A DNA stretch of 64,000 bases from Gammaproteobacteria bacterium (GTDB lineage: Bacteria; Pseudomonadota; Gammaproteobacteria; Steroidobacterales; Woeseiaceae): the NCBI GenBank assembly GCA_029862045.1, contig JAOTYE010000010.1, positions 62,001 through 126,000 on the forward strand, given 5' to 3'. The notes beneath the pieces were generated by a model, which saw nothing but the letters and a program-made list of their open reading frames with translations, did no database searches and was not told the DNA's origin. Below are positions 52,635 through 59,547 of the stretch, piece by piece (position 1 is the stretch's first letter; each line of letters opens with the position of its first letter). Position numbers and translations under genes: made by a program.

Positions 52635-53459
52635 ATGCAAATTCATATGCCGCACAAAGCCCTCAGTCCATACATTGAATGCTATTGGTCGTGGCAGATG
52701 GAACCCGAAGTGCCCGAGTTGGATGCAATCCTCCCGGACGCCGCCCCGGAGTTTATTGTTCATTTTGGAAAAGCCCCACGGGCACTGAAGGCAGCCGACG
52801 TCTGGAGGCAACAACCACAGTCATTCTTGTACTGCGCCGCGAATCGCTCGGTCCGATTACTCGTCGAAAATCCAATAGACCTGTTTGCCATTAGATTTCG
52901 CCCTTGGGGCGTCAAGCGGTTCAGCGATCGCTCAATGGCGGACCTCCTTGATAAAGAGGTGCTTCCCGATGAAGTCTTCGGCACTCTTGGTATCAAGCTC
53001 CGCGATGAAATCGCCGGTGCTATCGATGATGAGAGCCGAGTTAGCGCGGCAAATACCGTGTTGCAGCGTGCGTTGCGGGAACGCCCTGCTGAAAGCGATC
53101 GATTGGAGAAGTTACTTGTGTTGGTCAACGGTGGACAATCAAAGGCACACGATATCGCGAAATCGCTCGGCATCAGTGACAGATCCTTCCGACGGCTTTG
53201 GCACGACGTAGTTGGTATCGAGCCGCGTAAGTTCGCTTCTCTCATGAGATTCCACAGAGCTGTATCCATGATCGACGAAGGCCACCGGCTAGCCGCCGTT
53301 GCACAAGAGTGTGGTTATTCGGATCAACCGCACCTCGCCAGAAACATCAAGACGATTTCCGGGCTGCCGGCGTCGTTACTGCGAAAACGGCTTGGAACAG
53401 ATGTCTATCAAAATCTATACACGGATCGCCCATCGGCGCCTTGGCAATCCAGTCGCTAG
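52635..53459 (+). CDS. AraC-family transcriptional regulator
   Basis: 274 residues. N-terminal DUF6597-like sensing domain (LSPYIECYWSWQME, DAAPEFIVHFG, FAIRFRPWGVKRF). C-terminal double helix-turn-helix: SKAHDIAKSLGISDRSFRRL and GHRLAAVAQECGYSDQPHLA. It is divergent from the DUF6265 gene (81-base gap). A composite repeat lies 30 bases after its stop but is oriented to the next gene. Confidence 0.87.
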   Translation: MQIHMPHKALSPYIECYWSWQMEPEVPELDAILPDAAPEFIVHFGKAPRALKAADVWRQQPQSFLYCAANRSVRLLVENPIDLFAIRFRPWGVKRFSDRSMADLLDKEVLPDEVFGTLGIKLRDEIAGAIDDESRVSAANTVLQRALRERPAESDRLEKLLVLVNGGQSKAHDIAKSLGISDRSFRRLWHDVVGIEPRKFASLMRFHRAVSMIDEGHRLAAVAQECGYSDQPHLARNIKTISGLPASLLRKRLGTDVYQNLYTDRPSAPWQSSR

Positions 53460-53489
53460 GCACTCGTGCGATCCAGCCGAATCACTCCG

Positions 53490-53570
53490 ATTTCACCAAA
53501 AGCAGTCATTCAAATCGCTGAAAATCAAGTCAATCGAGGGGCAGCTATCGGCCAGAAGTGGACGCTCAGG
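53490..53570. repeat. Composite hairpin repeat, C-D form
   Basis: C remnant TTTCACCAAAAGCAGTCATT, spacer AAAATCAAGTCAAT, D unit GGCAGCTATCGGCCAGAAGT with GGACGCTCA. The terminal TCA is the complement of the TGA stop of the minus-strand gene at 53566, the same arrangement as at 39200. Confidence 0.72.
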
Positions 53571-54066
53571 TCTTCACGTTTTCGATCCTTGAACACACGC
53601 TATCAACTAGTGACTCAAACTCATCGGTATATGGCGTCTTCTGTTCAGTTCGCCACCACTCTCGAAAACCCCGATTGCCCATCCAGTAGCCGATATTTGT
53701 ATCGGCAAGTTTCCATAGCACCTCGTCTGCTGTCCCATCTTCCATGCGCGACAAAATGTTTTGATATGCCCACATCAATTCATGCAGCAATTCGTTCGCC
53801 TGAGCCTGTTCATCCGGCTCAAGTGCACGGTAGCTGTCCTTCGCACGACGCCATACGGACGACAGTTGGGGGGAGCCACTTATGTGCAATCTCAGCGCAG
53901 AAAAGTCGGCTCCGGCGGTATCGTACGCTTGTAGTCGCAATGCACGAACTTGCTCTTCGACTTGTCGATTGTTTTGGCGAATCTGAGTAGCCAAATAGAT
54001 AAGGGATATTACAACAGCCGTTGCACCCACGATCTCTGCGATCGTACTGATAGCTTCCCAGTTCAT
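53566..54066 (-). CDS. Membrane-anchored protein of unknown function
   Basis: 166 residues. NWEAISTIAEIVGATAVVISLIYLATQIRQNNR is a widespread N-terminal membrane-helix signature in proteobacterial hypothetical proteins; the rest is a helical soluble domain (YWMGNRGFREWWRTEQKTPYTDEF). Function unknown. Its stop codon is inside the repeat's D hairpin. Confidence 0.65.
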   Translation of the reverse strand: MNWEAISTIAEIVGATAVVISLIYLATQIRQNNRQVEEQVRALRLQAYDTAGADFSALRLHISGSPQLSSVWRRAKDSYRALEPDEQAQANELLHELMWAYQNILSRMEDGTADEVLWKLADTNIGYWMGNRGFREWWRTEQKTPYTDEFESLVDSVCSRIENVKT

Positions 54067-54084
54067 TGTTTAATCAATTCTCTT

Positions 54085-54510
54085 CTATCCCGATGGCCCA
54101 AATTTGGCAAATGTCTCCGCCCCGGTCATGTCCTGTGTCTGATTCGCGAATCGATAGAAAGAGGGCTTCTCATCGATGAATACCTGTTGATCGAAAATGA
54201 GGTCTCCATCGTCTTCAAATATTCCGACGGGAATCATGTGCTGCCCGGTCTCCTTTATCCGATAGAACAGATGGGTCCCACATTTGTCGCAAAAGCCGCG
54301 TTCCGCCCATGCAGATGAGTCGAATACCGAAACATCATGCGTACCGTCAAACGAAACGTCGGTGCCACAGGATATCTCCATAAAAGGTCCGCCGCCCCAT
54401 CGCCTGCACATCTTGCAGTGGCATGCGCCAACGTGATTGCCCGCGGCCCTTGCTGTGATTTGAACTGCACCGCAAAGGCATTTTCCCCGTCTTTCCGTTC
54501 CATCCGACAT
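54085..54510 (-). CDS. GFA/CENP-V family protein (second copy)
   Basis: 141 residues from ATG 54510, chosen for AGGAGAA seven bases upstream. Zinc cysteines: RGKCLCGAVQITAR, ACHCKMCRRWGGGPF and GFCDKCGTHLFYR. Family as for the gene at 49513, but the two are quite different in sequence, so they were probably acquired separately. Eighteen bases upstream of the membrane-protein gene at 53566. Confidence 0.87.
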   Translation of the reverse strand: MSDGTERRGKCLCGAVQITARAAGNHVGACHCKMCRRWGGGPFMEISCGTDVSFDGTHDVSVFDSSAWAERGFCDKCGTHLFYRIKETGQHMIPVGIFEDDGDLIFDQQVFIDEKPSFYRFANQTQDMTGAETFAKFGPSG

Positions 54511-54602
54511 TGGCTTCTCCTGATTCCTAAGCGAGAATACTACCGGCAACCAGGACGATCAACGAACCGAAGTGTCTGGGCGTTGACCAGCCGCGGGACA
54601 AC

Positions 54603-55418
54603 TTGTGCCCACCAAAACCGTCTTCACAAATACACGAAAACCAAGGCGCCGAAAAGGCGATTGCCTGGGTCATGGTCGCGCTCGCCGCAAGCCTCGGTGG
54701 GCTGTCGATGGTTGCTTTCACCGTTTTCCTGTTTGCTGGTCCATTGGAATTGATCGAGCTCGGTTTGGGACAATGGGGTGGTATGGCAACGAATGCCGGT
54801 CTTTCACTGTTGTTCTTTTTCCAGCATAGCGGCATGGTGCGTCAGCCGTTCAAACGGTGGTTGGCGGATTTCGTTCCTGAGCACTATATCGGTGCGATCT
54901 TCTCGATCGCCTCTGGCACCGTGCTTCTGTCAGTGGTATTGGTGTGGCAGGAGTCGGACCAGGTTGTCGTGATTGCGACGGGTGTGTGGTGGTGGATTGC
55001 GCGTGCGCTGTTTTTTCTGGCGATAGGCGGCGTTCTTTGGGGCACCCTTTCTTTGCGCGGATTCGACTCTCTCGGCCTGGGGCCTATCAAGAACCGATTT
55101 CGAGCCAGTGCGCAGAAGCCGTCAAGACTGGCCGTTCGTGGTCCGTATCGATGGATGCGCCACCCGTTATATTTCTTCGTGTTGCTGATGATTTGGTCGT
55201 ACCCGTATCTCACGGTGGATCGCGCGTTGTTCAACGTACTGTGGACGCTATGGATTGCCATCGGTAGCGTGCTGGAGGAGCGTGACCTGATTGCTGAATT
55301 CGGTGATCGTTATCGCGTATACCAATGCAACGTCCCGATGCTGATTCCGAATCGAATCTCAGGGTGGATCGATCCGGATGATGACCCCACGTATCGAAAC
55401 GCGGGCAAGAGCGAGTAG
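54603..55418 (+). CDS. Isoprenylcysteine methyltransferase-like membrane protein
   Basis: 271 residues from GTG 54603; an ATG at 54672 is possible. Five or six membrane helices. The C-terminal half has the ICMT/PEMT signature RGPYRWMRHPLYFFVLLMIW and EERDLIAEFGDRYRVYQ, which binds S-adenosylmethionine in this group. LLFFFQHSGMVR in the first half resembles NnrU-type proteins. Probably methylates a lipid or small hydrophobic molecule. A truncated dif-linked repeat begins 3 bases after its stop. Confidence 0.75.
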   Translation: MCPPKPSSQIHENQGAEKAIAWVMVALAASLGGLSMVAFTVFLFAGPLELIELGLGQWGGMATNAGLSLLFFFQHSGMVRQPFKRWLADFVPEHYIGAIFSIASGTVLLSVVLVWQESDQVVVIATGVWWWIARALFFLAIGGVLWGTLSLRGFDSLGLGPIKNRFRASAQKPSRLAVRGPYRWMRHPLYFFVLLMIWSYPYLTVDRALFNVLWTLWIAIGSVLEERDLIAEFGDRYRVYQCNVPMLIPNRISGWIDPDDDPTYRNAGKSE

Positions 55419-55421
55419 TAC

Positions 55422-55498
55422 GATCAGGCCCTTGTCGTCTAAGGGATTTACCGAACCGCCCTCTTCCCCTTTACATAAGTATTCGTGATTTCTTACAG
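55422..55498. repeat. dif-linked repeat, copy 5, internal fragment
   Basis: GATCAGGCCCTTGTCGTCTA then AGGGATTTACCGAACCGCCC, CTCTTCCCCTTTACA and TGATTTCTTACAG match the left-middle part of copies 3 and 4. Both dif-like ends are missing. It is therefore a fossil site inside the large module and suggests an older boundary here. Confidence 0.65.
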
Positions 55499-55537
55499 GG
55501 CCTTGGCAATTCCGCGTAAAGAAAACAGCTCGGCGGT

Positions 55538-55870
55538 CTAATTCGGCTGAACTGCGGCCAGGATCCGTTCCGGTGAGTATCCGTGAATGATCGTCCCGTT
55601 AACGTTTACCACCGGTACGCCGCGGCCACCGAGTTTCCTGTATTCCCGATGTGCTTGCTTCGATCTTTCAATGTCGTATTCGACGTATTGAATATTGTGT
55701 GTCGCAAACAATTCGCGAGTTTTCTGACAGTAGCCGCACCATTGGGTCGCGTACAGCACAACCCCTCCGCCAGCAGTGACGGTATCCGGCGTGCCAGAGA
55801 AAAAATCGCTGATGCCGTACCAGTTTTGATAGATACCGAAAATCACGGCAATTGCGAGAAATTTCTTCAT
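55538..55870 (-). CDS. Membrane-anchored glutaredoxin-like protein
   Basis: 110 residues from ATG 55870. N-terminal signal/anchor (KKFLAIAVIFGIYQNWYGI), then GGGVVLYATQWCGYCQKTRELFATHN with the CxxC active site, and GGRGVPVVNVNGTIIHGYSPERI. A glutaredoxin fold placed outside the cytoplasm is less common than a cytoplasmic one and suggests a periplasmic thiol role. Confidence 0.82.
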   Translation of the reverse strand: MKKFLAIAVIFGIYQNWYGISDFFSGTPDTVTAGGGVVLYATQWCGYCQKTRELFATHNIQYVEYDIERSKQAHREYRKLGGRGVPVVNVNGTIIHGYSPERILAAVQPN

Positions 55871-56019
55871 GGCATGCCTTCGATTCCGGCCACCGGCCAA
55901 CGATGAGAACCTCAGTATTCCATGTTTTGCAGAGCGATTTGCAGACGCAGGTCACAAGAACAACGTCCCCGCCATCCTCGATAACACTACCGAATTGGTC
56001 GCTTAGAAACGCGGTGCGA

Positions 56020-56140
56020 TGTCCGCTTTTACCAATAACGGCCATCGACAAGAAATGTCCAATGTGGCGCGTTGGCATCGAAGAGGTTCTTGATCTCAGC
56101 CCAAGTAGAGGGCCGGGAGACTGTCGCAGTCCACCGGCCC
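56020..56140. repeat. Single hairpin unit and nested palindrome
   Basis: One unit of the short family (GATGTCCGCTTTTACCAATA with ACGGCCATCG) lies at 56024-56050. At 56110-56140 a nested stem GGGCCGG/CCGGCCC encloses GACTG/CAGTC around a 3-base loop; it is about 40 bases past the stop of the gene at 56179 and may terminate it. The gap 55871-56178 shows nothing else. Confidence 0.5.
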
Positions 56141-56178
56141 GAGTGCCTGATGATCCTTCACTGTGGTTTTTTGATCTC

Positions 56179-56721
56179 TTAATGTTTGTTCGACGGCCTA
56201 TTGTAGATCGTGAACTGGCCTTGTCCGAAGGGCAGACCTCCAAAGTCAACCCACCCGCCGTCGGTAATCCTGCGGCCGAACCACTCGGCATATTGCTCAT
56301 TAGCATATGTCACGACGCCTTTTCCTTCCCAATAATCAGTGTCGCCCACATACGCCCACGATTCATACCCGGCCATGATCAGCAGCTCTGGATCATCGTA
56401 CTTACACAAAAGCGACGGATAGACGGGTTCGCAATCCCAGATTTCCCATCGCCCCACGCCTACAAAAACTTCCGGCACCGCTTGGTACGGTATCCACCAG
56501 CGCATGGCGCCGTTTACATCTCCCTGGATGGTGCCTTCCCAGACTAGGGCCCATTGAAGTTCGAGGGACCTTTCAACGAATTGCGCCATTGGTTTAAAGT
56601 CATTCAATACGAAATTGTAAGTGGTATTCATCTTGAGCATGGGGGTCACGCCCTTGCCGGCCGAGGCCGGGCTCGCGGCCAGTAATACCAAAGCGGCCAT
56701 TCCAAATAAGAGTTTTCTCAT
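56179..56721 (-). CDS. Secreted protein under cyclic-di-GMP riboswitch control
   Basis: 180 residues from ATG 56721 (GGGAGAA upstream). Signal peptide RKLLFGMAALVLLAASPASA. The body is rich in Trp and Tyr (LQWALVWEGTIQGDVNGAMRWW, CEPVYPSLLCKYDDPELLIMAG, DTDYWEGKGVVTYANEQYAEWF), suggestive of a beta-sandwich, perhaps carbohydrate-binding or allene-oxide-cyclase-like barrel; not assigned. The riboswitch at 56771 lies 50 bases upstream. Confidence 0.72.
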   Translation of the reverse strand: MRKLLFGMAALVLLAASPASAGKGVTPMLKMNTTYNFVLNDFKPMAQFVERSLELQWALVWEGTIQGDVNGAMRWWIPYQAVPEVFVGVGRWEIWDCEPVYPSLLCKYDDPELLIMAGYESWAYVGDTDYWEGKGVVTYANEQYAEWFGRRITDGGWVDFGGLPFGQGQFTIYNRPSNKH

Positions 56722-56770
56722 TGCAGTTCTCCCGTAAAAAAACATACAGCCACGTTGAAGTTATTGAACC

Positions 56771-56881
56771 GGCAGCCCGGCGATCTTTGGGTCCTTCGGG
56801 GAGTCATTGGTGGCTTCTCGGAGGAAGCGAGGACCCGTGGCTTTGCGACCCTGACTTTGGTCAGGTTTGCCTTTATCGGCT
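56771..56881 (-). promoter_or_regulatory. Cyclic-di-GMP-I (GEMM) riboswitch, second copy
   Basis: On the minus strand it starts GGCAAACCTGACCAAAGTCA, continues with GTCGCAAAGCCACGGGTCC, has a variable stem beginning TCGCTTCCTCCG, and closes with GATCGCCGGGCTGCC. Core and closing strands are almost identical to the riboswitch at 48622 while the variable stem differs, so the two are related. It precedes a secreted-protein gene in the same orientation. Confidence 0.9.
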
Positions 56882-57213
56882 GTAACGGGAATTAGTGCGC
56901 TGACAGGGGAATCGTGTCAATTCTGGGATGTACCTAGCGATGCCTGTTTTGGGTCACCTGCCTGAGCATGAAAACGTCGGTAATTTTTCCAAAACGAAGT
57001 CCAAATAGATGGTCGTGTTTCATCATCCATATGTTTTTCAATGTCTTACGATTCCGGACTGAATTTTGCATGATTTTAGGGGTGAATCGCCTGAACCCGC
57101 TACGCTCGCACTACCGGGTTTTGGTTTGCTTGGAATTGGTTAAACAATAGAGCGGTAGCGCTTCTTTCCTCGGCTCAGCGCACTAATAAAAACAGAACCG
57201 GGGACCAATTATC

Positions 57214-57239
57214 GGCCCCGCTTTGGCGGGGCCTTTCTA
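57214..57239 (+). terminator. Strong terminator without an obvious gene before it
   Basis: Perfect 8-base stem GGCCCCGC/GCGGGGCC with a TTTG loop, followed by TTTCTAT. It would stop plus-strand transcription. The ~330 bases upstream (56882-57213) contain only a weak 60-codon frame (56968-57150) with no recognised product, so an untranslated RNA or a decayed gene is possible. Confidence 0.7.
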
Positions 57240-57320
57240 TATCCGCTTTCACCCAAAGCGGTCATTCAAACTGAGTGTTATTCAATGAAATAAAGGGCAG
57301 CTTACGGCCATATACGGACA
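57238..57320. repeat. Composite hairpin repeat, C-D form
   Basis: C unit ATATCCGCTTTCACCCAAAG with CGGTCATTCAAA, spacer GTGTTATTCAATG, D unit GGCAGCTTACGGCCATATAC with GGACA. D faces the stop of the gene at 57343, 22 bases away. Confidence 0.72.
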
Positions 57321-57342
57321 TGGATTGTCGCCTGCGTCATCT

Positions 57343-57684
57343 CTACAGATCTGCGGAAATCTGTGAGTAAACGATTTCTTTGAAAGAGACGACGGTGCCC
57401 AAATTACCAGCTGCACGATATTGCGACAAAACGACGAAATGGGCGACCTGACGAAATCCCAGTCCTTTTTTCGAGTGTGTAGTCCATTCGTCGATACTGT
57501 CCTCTGCCTGCCATAAGATCTTATCGATATCCGACGGATCGACCAAGTTATTGTGAAGGAGAACTTCCCTGTAAAGAGGCTCGCCTGACAGGCCAGGATT
57601 CTTGGCACTTATCACTGAATGCGATTTCAGCAATTGCCTGACAACACGTTTTGCAAATCGCGTTTCTCTAATCGCCAAGAACAT
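57343..57684 (-). CDS. Uncharacterised small protein
   Basis: 113 residues with a good AGAGGGCG ribosome site. Mostly helical, basic N-terminus (FLAIRETRFAKRVVRQLLKSH), then LYREVLLHNNLVDPSDIDKILWQAEDSIDEW. No signal peptide, no family recognised. Last gene of the large module. Confidence 0.55.
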   Translation of the reverse strand: MFLAIRETRFAKRVVRQLLKSHSVISAKNPGLSGEPLYREVLLHNNLVDPSDIDKILWQAEDSIDEWTTHSKKGLGFRQVAHFVVLSQYRAAGNLGTVVSFKEIVYSQISADL

Positions 57685-57775
57685 GTTCGCCCTCTAAGTC
57701 ATCGAGTGCCAGACGGTCACTTTGGGTTGCCGTTTCAACCGGTCGATGCAACACTTTGTCGAAAGCGAGAAACCC

Positions 57776-57960
57776 GAAAATTACAATGCGTAATTTGATC
57801 AAGCCCTTATTGTTTAAGGGATTTACCGAACCACCGTCTTCCCCGTTACGCAGTAATGCGTAATTTCCTACAGATTGTGGTTGGCTCGGTCAAATAATTT
57901 ACTAATAACAGCAGAAAAAAGCGAAGCTTGTGTTTCGCCCTTGAATACATCATACGCACA
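57776..57960. repeat. dif-linked repeat, copy 4 (complete), right edge of the island
   Basis: Left inverted dif-like sequence GAAAATTACAA (57776), centre TGCGTA, ATTTGATCAAG; a perfect dyad AAGCCCTT/AAGGGATT-type; then a stem GCGAAGC/TTTCGCC-type; right site TTTCGCCCTTG, centre AATACA (57944-57949) and XerC arm TCATACGCACA (two changes). The next base begins the complement of the stop codon of the flanking gene, so the chromosomal side resumes exactly at the arm's edge. Confidence 0.78.
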
Positions 57961-58977
57961 TCAGTTGGGTCCCAGGCACTCTCGCGAGAACTTCCGCAGT
58001 AGGCCCTCCTGATCTCCGGCCGCTTCGAAAAAACGCTCGAGGAAACGCAATCTTGTAGCAACGTCCTTTTCAGCTAAAGCAGGTACGCTCTGTGCAACTG
58101 ACAAGATCTCATGCTTGAGCGCCACAACTCGCTGCAATGAGGTTTTGACCGACTGAATGTCCGATTTGCAGTAACCGATGTAGCGTCTTTGAGTAACCCG
58201 TTTCAGATTGACGATCGCGTTCGGTTTTGCGTATGCGGCGTTCACCAGCCCCGAAAAATCGAAGTCATACGGTACGGTCAGCAGCTTGCCGTCAACGTCA
58301 ATGAGATCAACGTTGTGACAGCACGTTTCCTCAGTTTCTGCAGTCAAGAGCGAGTAGTCGGTGTTTCCGATCAGGTATTGAAAGACGAAGCTGAGAGTCG
58401 TCTGATCGTCATCGAGGCGTGAGTAACGCACGTCACGAATCGCGGCCACCTCCCCTCCCAGTCTTGCAGCAAGTTCACGATCGGACTCGATCAGGAATCC
58501 ATAGTAGCTACGTTCCAGATCCTTCTGTTTTGCGTCGGCGTCCTGGTAACTTACCCGCACCAACCGAACTTGATAACTTGCATCCGATAACAGGTTGAAG
58601 ATCCGGTACGCGGTGTATTCGTCTAGCACGTTGCCCTCGGCGCGATCGTTGTCGCTCTTGCAATGCGTCACCAGCTTGAGTTTTTTTTGTCCAGCAAAAA
58701 CGGTCTGTTCGGTCTTTCCTGACGCGAAATTCAGGCGCAGTGGAGGGAACCGGCACATGGCGACGCGGCTGTTGCCGCGAACCCTCGCTTTGATTTGGAT
58801 ATTCGTGCCTCGGGAACCCAGTACAAACGGGTATTCCTCGCGGACTTTCTTGTTCTTAATCAGCGCCGCGAGTTGTCCGCTAAGCCTGATTTCGAGAACA
58901 GCGTCATCATCGAACAATGGCGAGGCACTGACAGGCACCGCTACAATGAGTCCGAATAGTATGAGAAAGAGTCTCAA
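57961..58977 (-). CDS. Secreted protein with CotH-like features
   Basis: 338 residues from a TTG at 58977 that overlaps the stop of the upstream S4 gene (TTGA); this start exposes the signal peptide RLFLILFGLIVAVPVSASP. The pattern VRGNSRVAMCRFPPLRLNFA, KKLKLVTHCKSDNDRAEGNV LDEYTAYRIFNLL and LLTVPYDFDFSGLVN is reminiscent of the CotH kinase-like fold, but kinase function is unproven. Its stop codon abuts the XerC arm of the dif-like site, so its last residues could have been set by the insertion. Confidence 0.68.
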   Translation of the reverse strand: MRLFLILFGLIVAVPVSASPLFDDDAVLEIRLSGQLAALIKNKKVREEYPFVLGSRGTNIQIKARVRGNSRVAMCRFPPLRLNFASGKTEQTVFAGQKKLKLVTHCKSDNDRAEGNVLDEYTAYRIFNLLSDASYQVRLVRVSYQDADAKQKDLERSYYGFLIESDRELAARLGGEVAAIRDVRYSRLDDDQTTLSFVFQYLIGNTDYSLLTAETEETCCHNVDLIDVDGKLLTVPYDFDFSGLVNAAYAKPNAIVNLKRVTQRRYIGYCKSDIQSVKTSLQRVVALKHEILSVAQSVPALAEKDVATRLRFLERFFEAAGDQEGLLRKFSRECLGPN

Positions 58978-59381
58978 ATGATCGATCGCTTCTGGTTTCT
59001 GTTGCGTGTTCTTAATTTGCGTCGCGTATGCTTGTCGGGACGACCGTCCGTTTTCGGCATTAGCATCCGATCCTGCCGGAGAGCCAACGTTTGAAGGTCC
59101 CTCTGACGGACTGTTTCCTCGTCTTCGAGATAGCATTCTCTTGCTTCTGCGGCCGGGCCACGCCGGCTCGGTATTCCGGCAACGTTGAGCGAATACGGCA
59201 ATCGCTCGCGAATCAGGTCAATTCGGTCGCCGCACTTGACGCGACTACCCGGCGTTGCTCGCTCGCCGTTGATCCTGACATGCCCTCCAACTACTGCGGC
59301 TGTCGCCAGGCTTCGGGTCTTGAAAAATCGACAATAAAACAGCCATCGATCAATGCGCAGAGAATCAGTAGACGGGGTCAT
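58974..59381 (-). CDS. hslR: S4-domain RNA-binding protein, Hsp15-like
   Basis: 135 residues. The S4 domain is LRIDRWLFYCRFFKTRSLAT with HVRINGERATPGSRVKCGDRI, as in HslR (Hsp15), which recycles stalled 50S subunits carrying peptidyl-tRNA. The basic C-terminal tail (HTRRKLRTRNRNQKR) is also typical. Coupled to the downstream secreted-protein gene by a TTGA overlap. Divergent from the acyl-CoA synthetase gene. Confidence 0.87.
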   Translation of the reverse strand: MTPSTDSLRIDRWLFYCRFFKTRSLATAAVVGGHVRINGERATPGSRVKCGDRIDLIRERLPYSLNVAGIPSRRGPAAEARECYLEDEETVRQRDLQTLALRQDRMLMPKTDGRPDKHTRRKLRTRNRNQKRSII

Positions 59382-59547
59382 CCAGCAAGTACCAAGTGTG
59401 GAACAGAGGCCAATTATACGTTACAGCAATCAGGGTTACTGACCCAGGCGGGACACAAGACAGGACTGATTTCCCGTCGTTTTGCCAATGGGATCATCAG
59501 GCGCAAAAGTTCACGACAGGGATTGGAATTTCGGGTACCTTGCGCCG

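Noticed and set aside
38457-57320. Classical chromosomal integron with attC sites
   Set aside because: No integron integrase or attI is in the window, cassettes face both ways, and the composite repeats (up to ~200 bp, four hairpins) lack an evident shared GTTRRRY-type core. Only the cassette logic is similar.
31039-57960. Integrated filamentous prophage such as CTXphi
   Set aside because: Dif-like ends suggest it, but there is no replication protein, coat protein, Zot-like or phage regulator gene.
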